Source: Corallococcus sp. (GTDB lineage Bacteria > Bacillota > Clostridia > Christensenellales > CAG-314). Taken from it: a DNA stretch of 19,980 nt. Position 1 is the first letter of the stretch. Each line of letters starts with the position of its first letter. The translations under genes and the position numbers were made by a program. The notes beneath the pieces were generated by a model, which searched no databases, was not told the DNA's origin, and saw nothing but the letters and a program-made list of their open reading frames with translations. The stretch spans positions 1-19,980 of the forward strand of contig JAMPHX010000017.1 of assembly GCA_023663205.1 (NCBI GenBank), read 5' to 3'. Of this stretch, positions 14,490 to 19,980 are shown one piece after another.

Positions 14490-15218
14490 TTGGCAAAAAA
14501 GATAAAAGTAAGGAAAAACCGTTCGCCCGTTGTTCGCTTTGCAATAAAAATATTGAAAGTCTTTTGGGGTAAATACAAAGTAATAAATCTAAACGACGAA
14601 ACCTTGCCCGACAGGTGTATTGTTTTGGGCAATCACAACGGATTGCGCGGTCCGATAGCGTATCAATGCTATATGCCCAGATACTGCGTGCCTTGGGGAG
14701 CGCACGAAATGCTCGGCAGATACCGCGTTCGTTGGAATTATCTGTATCACGTGTTTTACCGGCAAAAACTGCACCTCGGCAAATGCAGGTCGTTTTTCAA
14801 AGCGACGTTTTTGGGATTGTTTACAAAGATATTTTACCGCGGCGTCGGGCTTATCGGTACATACACCGACGCCCGTCAAATTGGCGCGATAAGAAAGAGT
14901 ATGGCTGCTTTGGAGTACGGCGTGCCCGTGGTTATATTCCCCGAAAATTCTTCGGAAGGATATTTTGAGGAACTTACTCAGTGTCACGGAGGCTTTGTGC
15001 AACTTGCAGACCGTTACCGCAAGGTTCACGACGCAGATTTACCCGTGTACCCCACGTATTTTTCCAAGAAATACAAATCTATTGCAATAGGCAAACCCAT
15101 TTATGTAGGGCAGTTGCGCAGTCAAGGAATGTCGCGTTACGACATTGCGGAATTGGCGCGTGTAACCATCAACGGGTTACGGGACGTTTGCGCTACGGGG
15201 GGGGTAGACAAGCAATAA
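14490..15218 (+). CDS. PlsC-like 1-acylglycerol-3-phosphate acyltransferase family protein
   Basis: A 242-residue membrane-associated protein with the acyltransferase fold. The PlsC family transfers acyl chains to lysophosphatidate or other glycerolipid acceptors. Motif I reads GNHNGLRGP (47-55). The His49 is kept but the Asp of HxxxxD is Gly54. Motif III reads FPENSSEGY (150-158) where FPEGTRS is usual. A PWGAHEM block (68-74) follows motif I. It may be a divergent subfamily or use a different acceptor. I chose TTG 14490, seven bases after AGGAG; the frame is open upstream but that part holds the promoter. Eight G near the 3' end encode Gly-Gly. It is divergent from marR and probably cotranscribed with the kinase 42 bases downstream. 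Confidence 0.8.
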   Translation: MAKKIKVRKNRSPVVRFAIKILKVFWGKYKVINLNDETLPDRCIVLGNHNGLRGPIAYQCYMPRYCVPWGAHEMLGRYRVRWNYLYHVFYRQKLHLGKCRSFFKATFLGLFTKIFYRGVGLIGTYTDARQIGAIRKSMAALEYGVPVVIFPENSSEGYFEELTQCHGGFVQLADRYRKVHDADLPVYPTYFSKKYKSIAIGKPIYVGQLRSQGMSRYDIAELARVTINGLRDVCATGGVDKQ

Positions 15219-15260
15219 CGCTAAAATTCGGTTATTTATTTACAATTTGGAGATACAATT

Positions 15261-15818
15261 ATGCAAAAAACTAAGGCGGTTGCCGTTGTAGGAATGTGCG
15301 GCAGCGGCAAATCCGATTTGACGGCAATGTTTACAAAACTCGGCTGGGAAAAGGTGTATTTCGGCGGCGTAACCGTCAACCAACTGAAAAAGCAGGGTAT
15401 CGAAGTAAACGAAGCAAACGAGCGCGCAATGCGTGAAGGTTTGCGCAAACAACTTGGACAGGAAGCCTTTGCCGTACTGCTCAAAGATGAAATTTTGGAT
15501 AAACTCAGCCGCTCCGATACTGTATTGGACGGTTTGTACAGTTGGTCGGAATACAAGTATTTGCGTGAAGTTTTGGGAGACAGATTGGTTCTGCTTGCTG
15601 TGACTACCAATTGCGAGTTGCGTTATCAACGTCTGTCGGTACGCGAAGTGCGACCGCTAAGCGCAACTCAGGCGCGCAGCCGCGACTGCGCGGAAATAGA
15701 AAATATGGAAAAGGGCGGTCCCATAGCAATTGCCGATTATTTTGTGGATAATAACGGCGACAGAAACCATTTGGCGGAACAGTTCGGACAGTTTTTAGAT
15801 TGGCTGGACAAACGGTAA
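15261..15818 (+). CDS. P-loop kinase, dephospho-CoA kinase-related
   Basis: 185 residues of a cytosolic nucleoside/cofactor-kinase fold. The Walker A motif is GMCGSGKS (11-18) after a hydrophobic strand (KAVAVV). A lid-like stretch rich in Arg (RYQRLSVREVRPLSATQARSRD, about 121-142) and a closing IADYFVDNNGD resemble dephospho-CoA kinase and the AAA/FlaR-like kinases. It is shorter than a full CoaE and the lid differs, so the substrate is open. GGAG sits nine bases before the ATG. It likely shares a transcript with the acyltransferase. A run of eight T at about 15871-15878 may mark its end, but the hairpin before it is weak. Confidence 0.7.
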   Translation: MQKTKAVAVVGMCGSGKSDLTAMFTKLGWEKVYFGGVTVNQLKKQGIEVNEANERAMREGLRKQLGQEAFAVLLKDEILDKLSRSDTVLDGLYSWSEYKYLREVLGDRLVLLAVTTNCELRYQRLSVREVRPLSATQARSRDCAEIENMEKGGPIAIADYFVDNNGDRNHLAEQFGQFLDWLDKR

Positions 15819-15964
15819 AATACGTTACGTATTTGCGTGCAAACACAAAGCGGCGTCATAAGCGGCACTGTTTTTTTTGACCGCAAAGTTCGGCGGAGTT
15901 CTGTTTGCATTTTCGGAAACGCAGCAATATTTCAAAAGACAAACACACAAACGAGGATGTTACA

Positions 15965-16930
15965 ATGGCAAAGAAGTTTAAAGAAGAATTGAAAAGTCAG
16001 GCAAACGAAATAAAAGCAAAGGCAAAAAATCTCGGTCCCGTGCGCATTACCGTTTTGATAATTCTTGCAATAGGCACCGTTTTTTCCTATATATATTACG
16101 GTCAGATTTTCGGCGAAGATACTGTATTTACCAAAGATTACGGAAACGATTTTTTGAATGTCATTATGGGTATCATACCCAAGATAATACGCAGTTTGCA
16201 AATAATAACAATTACCGAAATTATCGCAAACATAGTATTGTTTGTCGTTTCGCATTCTTTTGCAAAATCGCAGCGCGGAATTACGGTATCGAGGCTTATT
16301 TGCAATTTGGTAAGATGGATTGTGGTAATAGTGCTTGTAATTGTCGTGCTTGCCGTTTGGGGCGTTGATACTACGGCACTGGTGACGGGCGCCGGAGTGC
16401 TAACATTGGTTGTAGGCTTGGGTATGCAAAGTTTGATTGCCGACGTCGTTGCGGGATTGTTTATTATCTTTGAAAACGAGTTTAACGTAGGAGACATAAT
16501 TACTGTGGACGGGTTCCGCGGCGAAGTGGTTTCGATAGGTATTCGTACCACAAAGTTGAAAGCGGCAGGCAACATCAAAATAATCAACAACAGCGATATT
16601 CGCGGTATACTTAACCAAACCGTCGAGCCTTCGGTTGCCAAGGCGTACATTGCAATAGAATACGGCGAATCGCTTGCCCGCGTTGAAAAGATAATCGAGC
16701 AAAATTTAAAAAATCTGTCTGTGGAAGGCACAATAGGCGGATTGTGCTATGACGGCGTAAACGAACTGGGCGCTTCCGGCGTTACGCTACAATTTACCGC
16801 CAAGTGTAACGAGCAGGATATATTTGCGGTGCAGCGTGCCATGAACAAGGCTCTCAAAGTTATGTTTGACGAACACGGCATAAATATTCCCTTTGACCAG
16901 TTGGTAGTGCACGTAGAAAACCAAGATTAG
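15965..16930 (+). CDS. MscS family small-conductance mechanosensitive channel
   Basis: 321 residues of a heptameric inner-membrane channel that opens under membrane tension and protects against osmotic downshock. Membrane segments lie at about 28-46, 75-97 and 112-133. The pore-lining third helix follows (VDTTALVTGAGVLTLVVGLGMQ, 134-155) with its small-residue packing pattern. Then comes the family mark NEFNVGDIITVDGFRGEV (171-188) and the beta domain, ending HGINIPFDQ (304-312). The N-terminal 26 residues are charged. The start is ATG 15965, after GAGG with eight bases spacing; the frame extends upstream to 15905 without a ribosome binding site. No clear promoter was found. A terminator follows. 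Confidence 0.92.
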   Translation: MAKKFKEELKSQANEIKAKAKNLGPVRITVLIILAIGTVFSYIYYGQIFGEDTVFTKDYGNDFLNVIMGIIPKIIRSLQIITITEIIANIVLFVVSHSFAKSQRGITVSRLICNLVRWIVVIVLVIVVLAVWGVDTTALVTGAGVLTLVVGLGMQSLIADVVAGLFIIFENEFNVGDIITVDGFRGEVVSIGIRTTKLKAAGNIKIINNSDIRGILNQTVEPSVAKAYIAIEYGESLARVEKIIEQNLKNLSVEGTIGGLCYDGVNELGASGVTLQFTAKCNEQDIFAVQRAMNKALKVMFDEHGINIPFDQLVVHVENQD

Positions 16931-16964
16931 ATAGAATAAATACAAATTGATTTTGGTACAAACA

Positions 16965-17014
16965 AAACCCGAAGTCTGGCTGCGCGTTATGCGACCGATT
17001 TCGGGTTTATTTTT
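16965..17014. terminator. bidirectional terminator between mscS and the GNAT gene
   Basis: AAACCCGAA (16965-16973) pairs with TTCGGGTTT (17000-17008). A T-run follows on the plus strand (ATTTTT), and TTTTGTTTG follows on the minus strand. The 26-base interior can form further pairs. It serves the two convergent genes. Confidence 0.88.
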
Positions 17015-17057
17015 GCAATATGGGTTTCGCCTGTTGAGGTCGGCGACTTAGCGTTTG

Positions 17058-17540
17058 TTATACTTTTTCGTAGGCAAGGCGCGGAGTGTTATCGGCAATG
17101 TAGATTATTCCGCATTGACAAAACTCGTGTTTGCTTATCAAATGTCGCATTACTTTGTTGTTTTCGTGCGTATCTATACGCAAATGTTTTATTACGCTTT
17201 CGCAGTAGCGCATCATTTCATCAAATATTCCCTTTGCCTTACCGTTGCTTGCCACGCGGTGAATTGTTCCGTATACGTCGTCGCTAAGCCATTTGCCGTT
17301 TTCTATATAACCGTATGTGGGGTCGTCGCCTATAATAAGAGCAAATGCGCCTACGGTTTCGCCCTCATGTTCTATTATGTGCAAATTGCCTTTTGAAATG
17401 TCGTCGGCAAGCGTTTCGGGGTAGGGTTTGCAATCCTTCCACTGCGTAGGATTGCCTGTGTTTTTCATAAATTCTCTTGCGTACGCGTATAATTTTTGAA
17501 GTTCGTCCCAATCGGACATTGTAGCCGTGCGAATCGTCAT
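17058..17540 (-). CDS. GNAT family N-acetyltransferase
   Basis: 160 residues of the GNAT fold, which transfers acetyl from acetyl-CoA to an amine. It starts TIRTATMSDWDELQKLY, the usual first strand-helix. The acetyl-CoA loop is HRVASNGKAKGIFDEM (94-109), a relaxed R/QxxGxG/A. Then follow VIKHLRIDTHENNKVMRHLISKHEFCQCG (116-144), the strand and helix that close the fold. The substrate is unknown. The best match by memory is a small clostridial GNAT group with GKWL-x-Y-x-T-x-HR. AGGAG is four bases before the ATG. Upstream lies a 14-base perfect palindrome (17567-17580) that may be an operator. It is convergent with mscS. Confidence 0.9.
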   Translation of the reverse strand: MTIRTATMSDWDELQKLYAYAREFMKNTGNPTQWKDCKPYPETLADDISKGNLHIIEHEGETVGAFALIIGDDPTYGYIENGKWLSDDVYGTIHRVASNGKAKGIFDEMMRYCESVIKHLRIDTHENNKVMRHLISKHEFCQCGIIYIADNTPRLAYEKV

Positions 17541-17566
17541 TTTGCTCCTGTTATCAACAAAAATTT

Positions 17567-17580
17567 TGTTTGTACAAACA
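17567..17580. promoter_or_regulatory. 14-base perfect palindrome upstream of the GNAT gene
   Basis: TGTTTGTACAAACA, self-complementary, about 27 bases upstream of the GNAT start codon. It may be an operator. It shares bases with a second AT-rich inverted repeat (17556-17570). Confidence 0.4.
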
Positions 17581-17866
17581 CATGGTTCAACTTTACCGAA
17601 TGCAAGATTTAAGAAACATTTTTATGAGGCATTATACTTTGCTTGCCGTCAAAACGTATTTTGCGGATGCAATGGAGCGTTTCCGTAACTTGCACAAAGT
17701 CGAACTATATTGTATATATTGGAATTATATCAATAACAAACGTTTTTTGCAAGCGCAATGTAATGAAAGAGACTTTCTTGCAAGGACGTATGGCAACAGA
17801 TGTCTTGTATTCCCGCAGTTCCAATAGGGAACTTTATCGCACAAACGGAAATAAATAATATATTAT

Positions 17867-17915
17867 AGCGCACTATACCTTGCAAACAAGGCGGGCGCTT
17901 ATTTATTTTACTTTT
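17867..17915 (+). terminator. orphan rho-independent terminator
   Basis: The outer stem is AGCGC (17867-17871) with GCGCT (17895-17899). The inner stem is CCTTG (17878-17882) with CAAGG (17887-17891) around CAAA. TTATTTATTTTACTTTT follows. No gene on this strand lies between the mscS terminator and this point. Confidence 0.65.
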
Positions 17916-17935
17916 CAAATTGTTTTCGATATAAT
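17907..17935 (+). promoter_or_regulatory. promoter of the small lipoprotein gene
   Basis: TTTACT (17907-17912) and consensus TATAAT (17930-17935), with a 17-base spacer. The -35 is moderate and lies in the tail of the preceding terminator. Confidence 0.65.
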
Positions 17936-17971
17936 AACTGCTAAATAAACAGTAATTTGGTGAGGATTTAT

Positions 17972-18382
17972 ATGAAAAAAGTATTTACGAGCCTTTTGTT
18001 AGGTATACTATTCGTTTTAACGTTTGCTTTGTCTGCTTGCGGTGATAAAAACGGAACGTATTATCCTGACTATCTTGAAATGAAATCAAATCTTGTAAAA
18101 TGCGAATATACTGTTCAAATCAGCGGCAATGAATACGAGCATTGCGGCTACACATATCTTTACGCTTACGATGAAAATAATGAGTATATAAAGTTTTATT
18201 GGTTTGACGGTGCAAGTGCTGTGCAGCATTTTAAAGAATTATTGGAAAATGAAAATAGTAATTACGATAAATTAATCAGTATTCAAAACGATGAAAAATA
18301 TGGCAATCTTGCTTTCTGCGGAACAGAGAAAGCCATAGACGCCGCAGGGATTAAAATAGTTGACGTAAAGGTTAAAGTGTAA
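17972..18382 (+). CDS. small secreted lipoprotein of unknown function, 136 aa
   Basis: The N-terminus is a clear lipoprotein signal: MKKVFTS, a hydrophobic core, then the lipobox LSAC with Cys23. The mature part is about 113 residues, rich in Tyr and Glu, with VQISGNEYEHCGYTYLYAYDENNEYIKFYWFDG (about 49-81) suggesting a beta sheet, then a helix (AVQHFKELLENENS) and two closing strands. No family recognised. The start is ATG 17972, five bases after GGTGAGGA; a longer frame from 17957 has no ribosome binding site. The gene looks more AT-rich than those to the left. It may be cotranscribed with the 18542 gene, though a palindromic repeat lies between. Confidence 0.8.
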   Translation: MKKVFTSLLLGILFVLTFALSACGDKNGTYYPDYLEMKSNLVKCEYTVQISGNEYEHCGYTYLYAYDENNEYIKFYWFDGASAVQHFKELLENENSNYDKLISIQNDEKYGNLAFCGTEKAIDAAGIKIVDVKVKV

Positions 18383-18404
18383 ATTACAATTTAGATTTAT
18401 ACTT

Positions 18405-18493
18405 CGTCATTGCGAGGAGCAAAGCGACGAAGCAATCCAAGTCGGCATAAAAACGCTAATGCAATGGCGGAACTTGCCGATTGCTTCATTACG
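18405..18493. repeat. REP/MITE-like palindromic repeat
   Basis: The core at 18405-18438 (CGTCATTGCGAGGAGC, then AAAGCGACGAAGCAATCC) matches my memory of a REP-type sequence scattered through the genomes of very different bacteria. The element has a second arm. GAAGCAAT (18429-18436) pairs with ATTGCTTC (18480-18487), and CGGCA (18443-18447) pairs with TGCCG (18475-18479), so the whole can fold as one long hairpin. It lies between two genes on the same strand and disrupts neither. Confidence 0.75.
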
Positions 18494-18541
18494 TTTTCAA
18501 TAACGGGCGGATATGGAAATTTCAATTTAGAGGAGAATAAA

Positions 18542-18997
18542 ATGGCGGCATATTCATTTAAGAGCGTAACGATACGCACGGATAATTCCGAAAGCGGAAT
18601 GGCAAAAATCAACGAACTTTGCGCAGATATTATGCAAGGCAAAGTTCCGCTTGATTTTATCGAAAACGGTGTACCCGTTAAAGGTCTTTTCCCGATATCG
18701 GCATACTGCGACTATGAAAGCAACGAGAAAGGGAAATATAATCTGTCTATAATGACTGTAACGGTTGACTTCTATACGAAAATGGAAGAATTGGTTGCGC
18801 AGGGTAAGTATATTAAAATAGACGAGAGCGGTGAAACGATTGCCGAGTGTGCAAACAAGGCGTGGTCGAAAGTTTGGCATCTTACCGAAAGCGGCGAAAT
18901 AAAACGTGCATTTACCATAGACTACGAAAGCACCGTTCTTGCCGCATACACGAAAGACAATAAAACACATTGCTATTTATACATAGCGGTAAAATAA
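18542..18997 (+). CDS. GyrI-like effector-binding domain protein (tentative), 151 aa
   Basis: A soluble, stand-alone protein with no DNA-binding domain. The pattern fits the SOUL/GyrI-like small-molecule-binding fold found at the C-terminus of AraC- and MerR-type regulators. It starts AYSFKSVTIRT, has GVPVKGLFPISAYCDYES midway, and ends WSKVWHLTESGEIKRAFTIDYES (about 112-134), then CYLYIAVK, like the usual W-x-DFExY-x-IYIPV ending. It could bind a drug or metabolite; no ligand is indicated. The start is ATG 18542, preceded by GAGGAG. The frame runs upstream into the palindromic repeat but that is not coding. No own promoter was found. Confidence 0.6.
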   Translation: MAAYSFKSVTIRTDNSESGMAKINELCADIMQGKVPLDFIENGVPVKGLFPISAYCDYESNEKGKYNLSIMTVTVDFYTKMEELVAQGKYIKIDESGETIAECANKAWSKVWHLTESGEIKRAFTIDYESTVLAAYTKDNKTHCYLYIAVK

Positions 18998-19154
18998 AAC
19001 GCCCGATAATTACAATTTATCCGGCAAAAAAGAATTTCAAGTTTTGTGCTTTTAATTATCTCTATGGGAAGCGCTCTTTATTTTGCGAAGTTTTGTTGTT
19101 TTGCGGCAGTGTAAGATAAATATTGTATTCAATTTATTTTTTGTAAACTCGCGC

Positions 19155-19200
19155 AAATAAACAGCAACACGCATCTTGATTTCAAGATGCGTGTTGCTGT
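19155..19200 (-). terminator. long perfect hairpin terminator of the minus-strand small gene
   Basis: ACAGCAACACGCATCTTGA (19161-19179) and its exact complement (19182-19200) form a 19-bp stem with a 2-base centre. On the minus strand TTTATTTG follows. The stem is unusually long and could also pause or bind a nuclease. Confidence 0.8.
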
Positions 19201-19219
19201 GTTGCGAGTGTGTGGTGTT

Positions 19220-19459
19220 TCAACCTTCGTAGCGGTCTAAATTGGCGCGTATTGCTTCTATAAGACGTTTTTCGGAAGCAATTTTTGTATCTCTTGCAAC
19301 CTTTGTGCAAACGGAAGTGCTGTATAGTTTCGAAAGGTCGTCCACAAGGTTTTTGAGGTGGGTTGTATCCAAAATGTTAACAGAACCGCAAAGTTCTTCC
19401 GGATTGGTTGCGGGTGTTACGGGTGTTTGGTTTGTCGGTGTCGAAGTTGGTTTTTCCAT
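19220..19459 (-). CDS. small Pro/Thr-rich hypothetical protein, 79 aa
   Basis: Not recognised. Residues 1-22 are a Pro/Thr/Ser/Asn-rich tail (KPTSTPTNQTPVTPATNPEE). Residues 23-79 look helical: VNILDTTHLKNLVDDLSKLYSTS, then ARDTKIASEKRLIEAIRANLDRY. There is no signal peptide or membrane segment. It is supported as a gene by GGAGATA a few bases before the ATG at 19459 and by the long terminator right after its end. An AT-rich stretch upstream (near 19510-19530) may hold a -10, but no clear -35. Confidence 0.65.
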   Translation of the reverse strand: MEKPTSTPTNQTPVTPATNPEELCGSVNILDTTHLKNLVDDLSKLYSTSVCTKVARDTKIASEKRLIEAIRANLDRYEG

Positions 19460-19691
19460 ACAAAATATCTCCTATATTACAAATTTTGTTGTATTTTATT
19501 TACTGTATAATATGTTTTTAGCGCATAATAAATGAACAAATTTGTTTGTAGAGTTGTAATATTTACAAATCTTTGCGCCGACATTTGTTTTCGACGCTAA
19601 TCGCAACCCGATTTGGCAATGACCGAAGGTAAGCAATATTGTATTTTGTAACTTGGTTTTTTGAAACTTGCTCGCAGCATTCGTGTTTGAC

Positions 19692-19980
19692 TTTTGCAAA
19701 TATTTGCGTGGCGACTTGCGCAGGGCGTGCTGATAGACGGCTTTGCGGTATCGCAGCCCGAGGAAGTAGGCGAGCGGCAGAGTTTGTACGAAGCGGTAAC
19801 GCGGCTGTTGGACATTACGCCGTTTGACGGGGAGAGGTTCGACGTGGGCGGCTACGAATCCGCTTGTACTGGAACGCAAGGAAACCAAAACGCTTAAAGT
19901 GTGGAAAATGTCGGTACTACTGTCGGCGGGTGCGCAGACAATGACGCGCGTATACGGCACGCAGTACACGGGCGCGATAA
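19692..19980 (+). pseudogene. GC-rich coding remnant with apparent frameshift, running off the right edge
   Basis: Two adjoining frames read like one protein. From about 19703 one frame gives GVLIDGFAVSQPEEVGE, then SLYEAVTRLLDITPFDGERFDVGG, then soon loses sense and stops near 19897. From about 19851 another frame gives ATNPLVLERKETKTLKVWK, then MSVLLSAGAQTMTRVYGTQ to the edge. The first frame has a stop at 19688-19690 and only a TTG (19694) as possible start without a ribosome binding site. The base composition is richer in GC than the rest of the window. It may be a decaying transferred gene or a single sequencing indel. Family not recognised. Confidence 0.45.

Larger units (their letters stand above)
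17541..17971. other. gene-poor interval with palindromes, orphan terminator and promoter
   Basis: No frame is convincing; an 85-codon plus-strand frame (17570-17827) has no ribosome binding site. Two palindromes overlap at 17556-17580, AACAAAA-A-TTTTGTT and TGTTTGTACAAACA. A strong terminator at 17867-17915 has no plus-strand gene before it. The promoter of the next lipoprotein begins in its T-rich tail. Confidence 0.55.

Noticed and set aside
17570..17827. 85-codon plus-strand frame
   Set aside because: No ribosome binding site, Cys/Arg/Tyr-rich composition, and it starts inside a palindrome.
18410..18541. Upstream extension of the 18542 gene
   Set aside because: It would translate the palindromic repeat. 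GAGGAG directly before ATG 18542 marks the real start.
19496..19969. 157-codon minus-strand frame
   Set aside because: It crosses AT-rich intergenic sequence and the plus-strand remnant. The plus frames look more protein-like.

Overview
The window reads as about 20 kb of chromosome from an uncultured Bacillota, probably class Clostridia. The evidence is genes with strong GGAGG-type ribosome binding sites, sigma-A promoters with 17-bp spacers, rho-independent terminators after most units, and clostridial-type families (CmpB-like membrane protein, LPG-flippase-like protein, small lipoproteins, MarR, DUF1538 with P-II proteins). No rRNA, tRNA, CRISPR array, integrase or transposase gene was seen. 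Composition is moderate in GC. The last roughly 280 bases look more GC-rich by eye, and 17.6-19.2 kb looks more AT-rich.

Left part (1-7.1 kb): the 3' end of nagB, then about 830 bases without a convincing gene but with terminator and hairpin structure. An uncharacterised cytosolic protein follows, then a large secreted lipoprotein with its own consensus promoter and a perfect terminator. On the minus strand there is a diacylglycerol/sphingosine-kinase-like lipid kinase, a 750-base gene-poor stretch with hairpins and a duplicated motif, and tcdA (tRNA t6A dehydratase). tcdA faces away from an exported protein that carries a DSGGSGG motif.

Middle (7.1-11.4 kb): a nicotinamidase-like hydrolase with its own promoter and terminator, then the most interesting unit. 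This is a duplicated DUF1538 membrane protein, two different P-II-like signalling proteins and an acyl-ACP thioesterase, with 4-14 base overlaps or a 4-base gap between genes. The layout suggests a P-II-gated transporter co-expressed with a lipid-chain-release enzyme. The leader and promoter of this operon hold overlapping inverted repeats.

Right part (11.4-20 kb): an LPG-synthase/flippase-type (YbhN-like) membrane protein and a CmpB-type membrane protein separated by a terminator hairpin. A MarR repressor gene is divergent from a PlsC-like acyltransferase, with interlocked promoters and a palindrome between them. The acyltransferase is followed by a P-loop kinase and an MscS channel. After a bidirectional terminator come a GNAT acetyltransferase (minus), a gene-poor stretch, a small lipoprotein, a REP/MITE-like palindromic repeat, a GyrI-like effector-binding protein, a small Pro/Thr-rich protein (minus), and a GC-rich coding remnant with an apparent frameshift that runs off the right edge. 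Membrane lipid handling recurs across the window (lipid kinase, thioesterase, flippase, acyltransferase, mechanosensitive channel), but a common regulon is only an inference.
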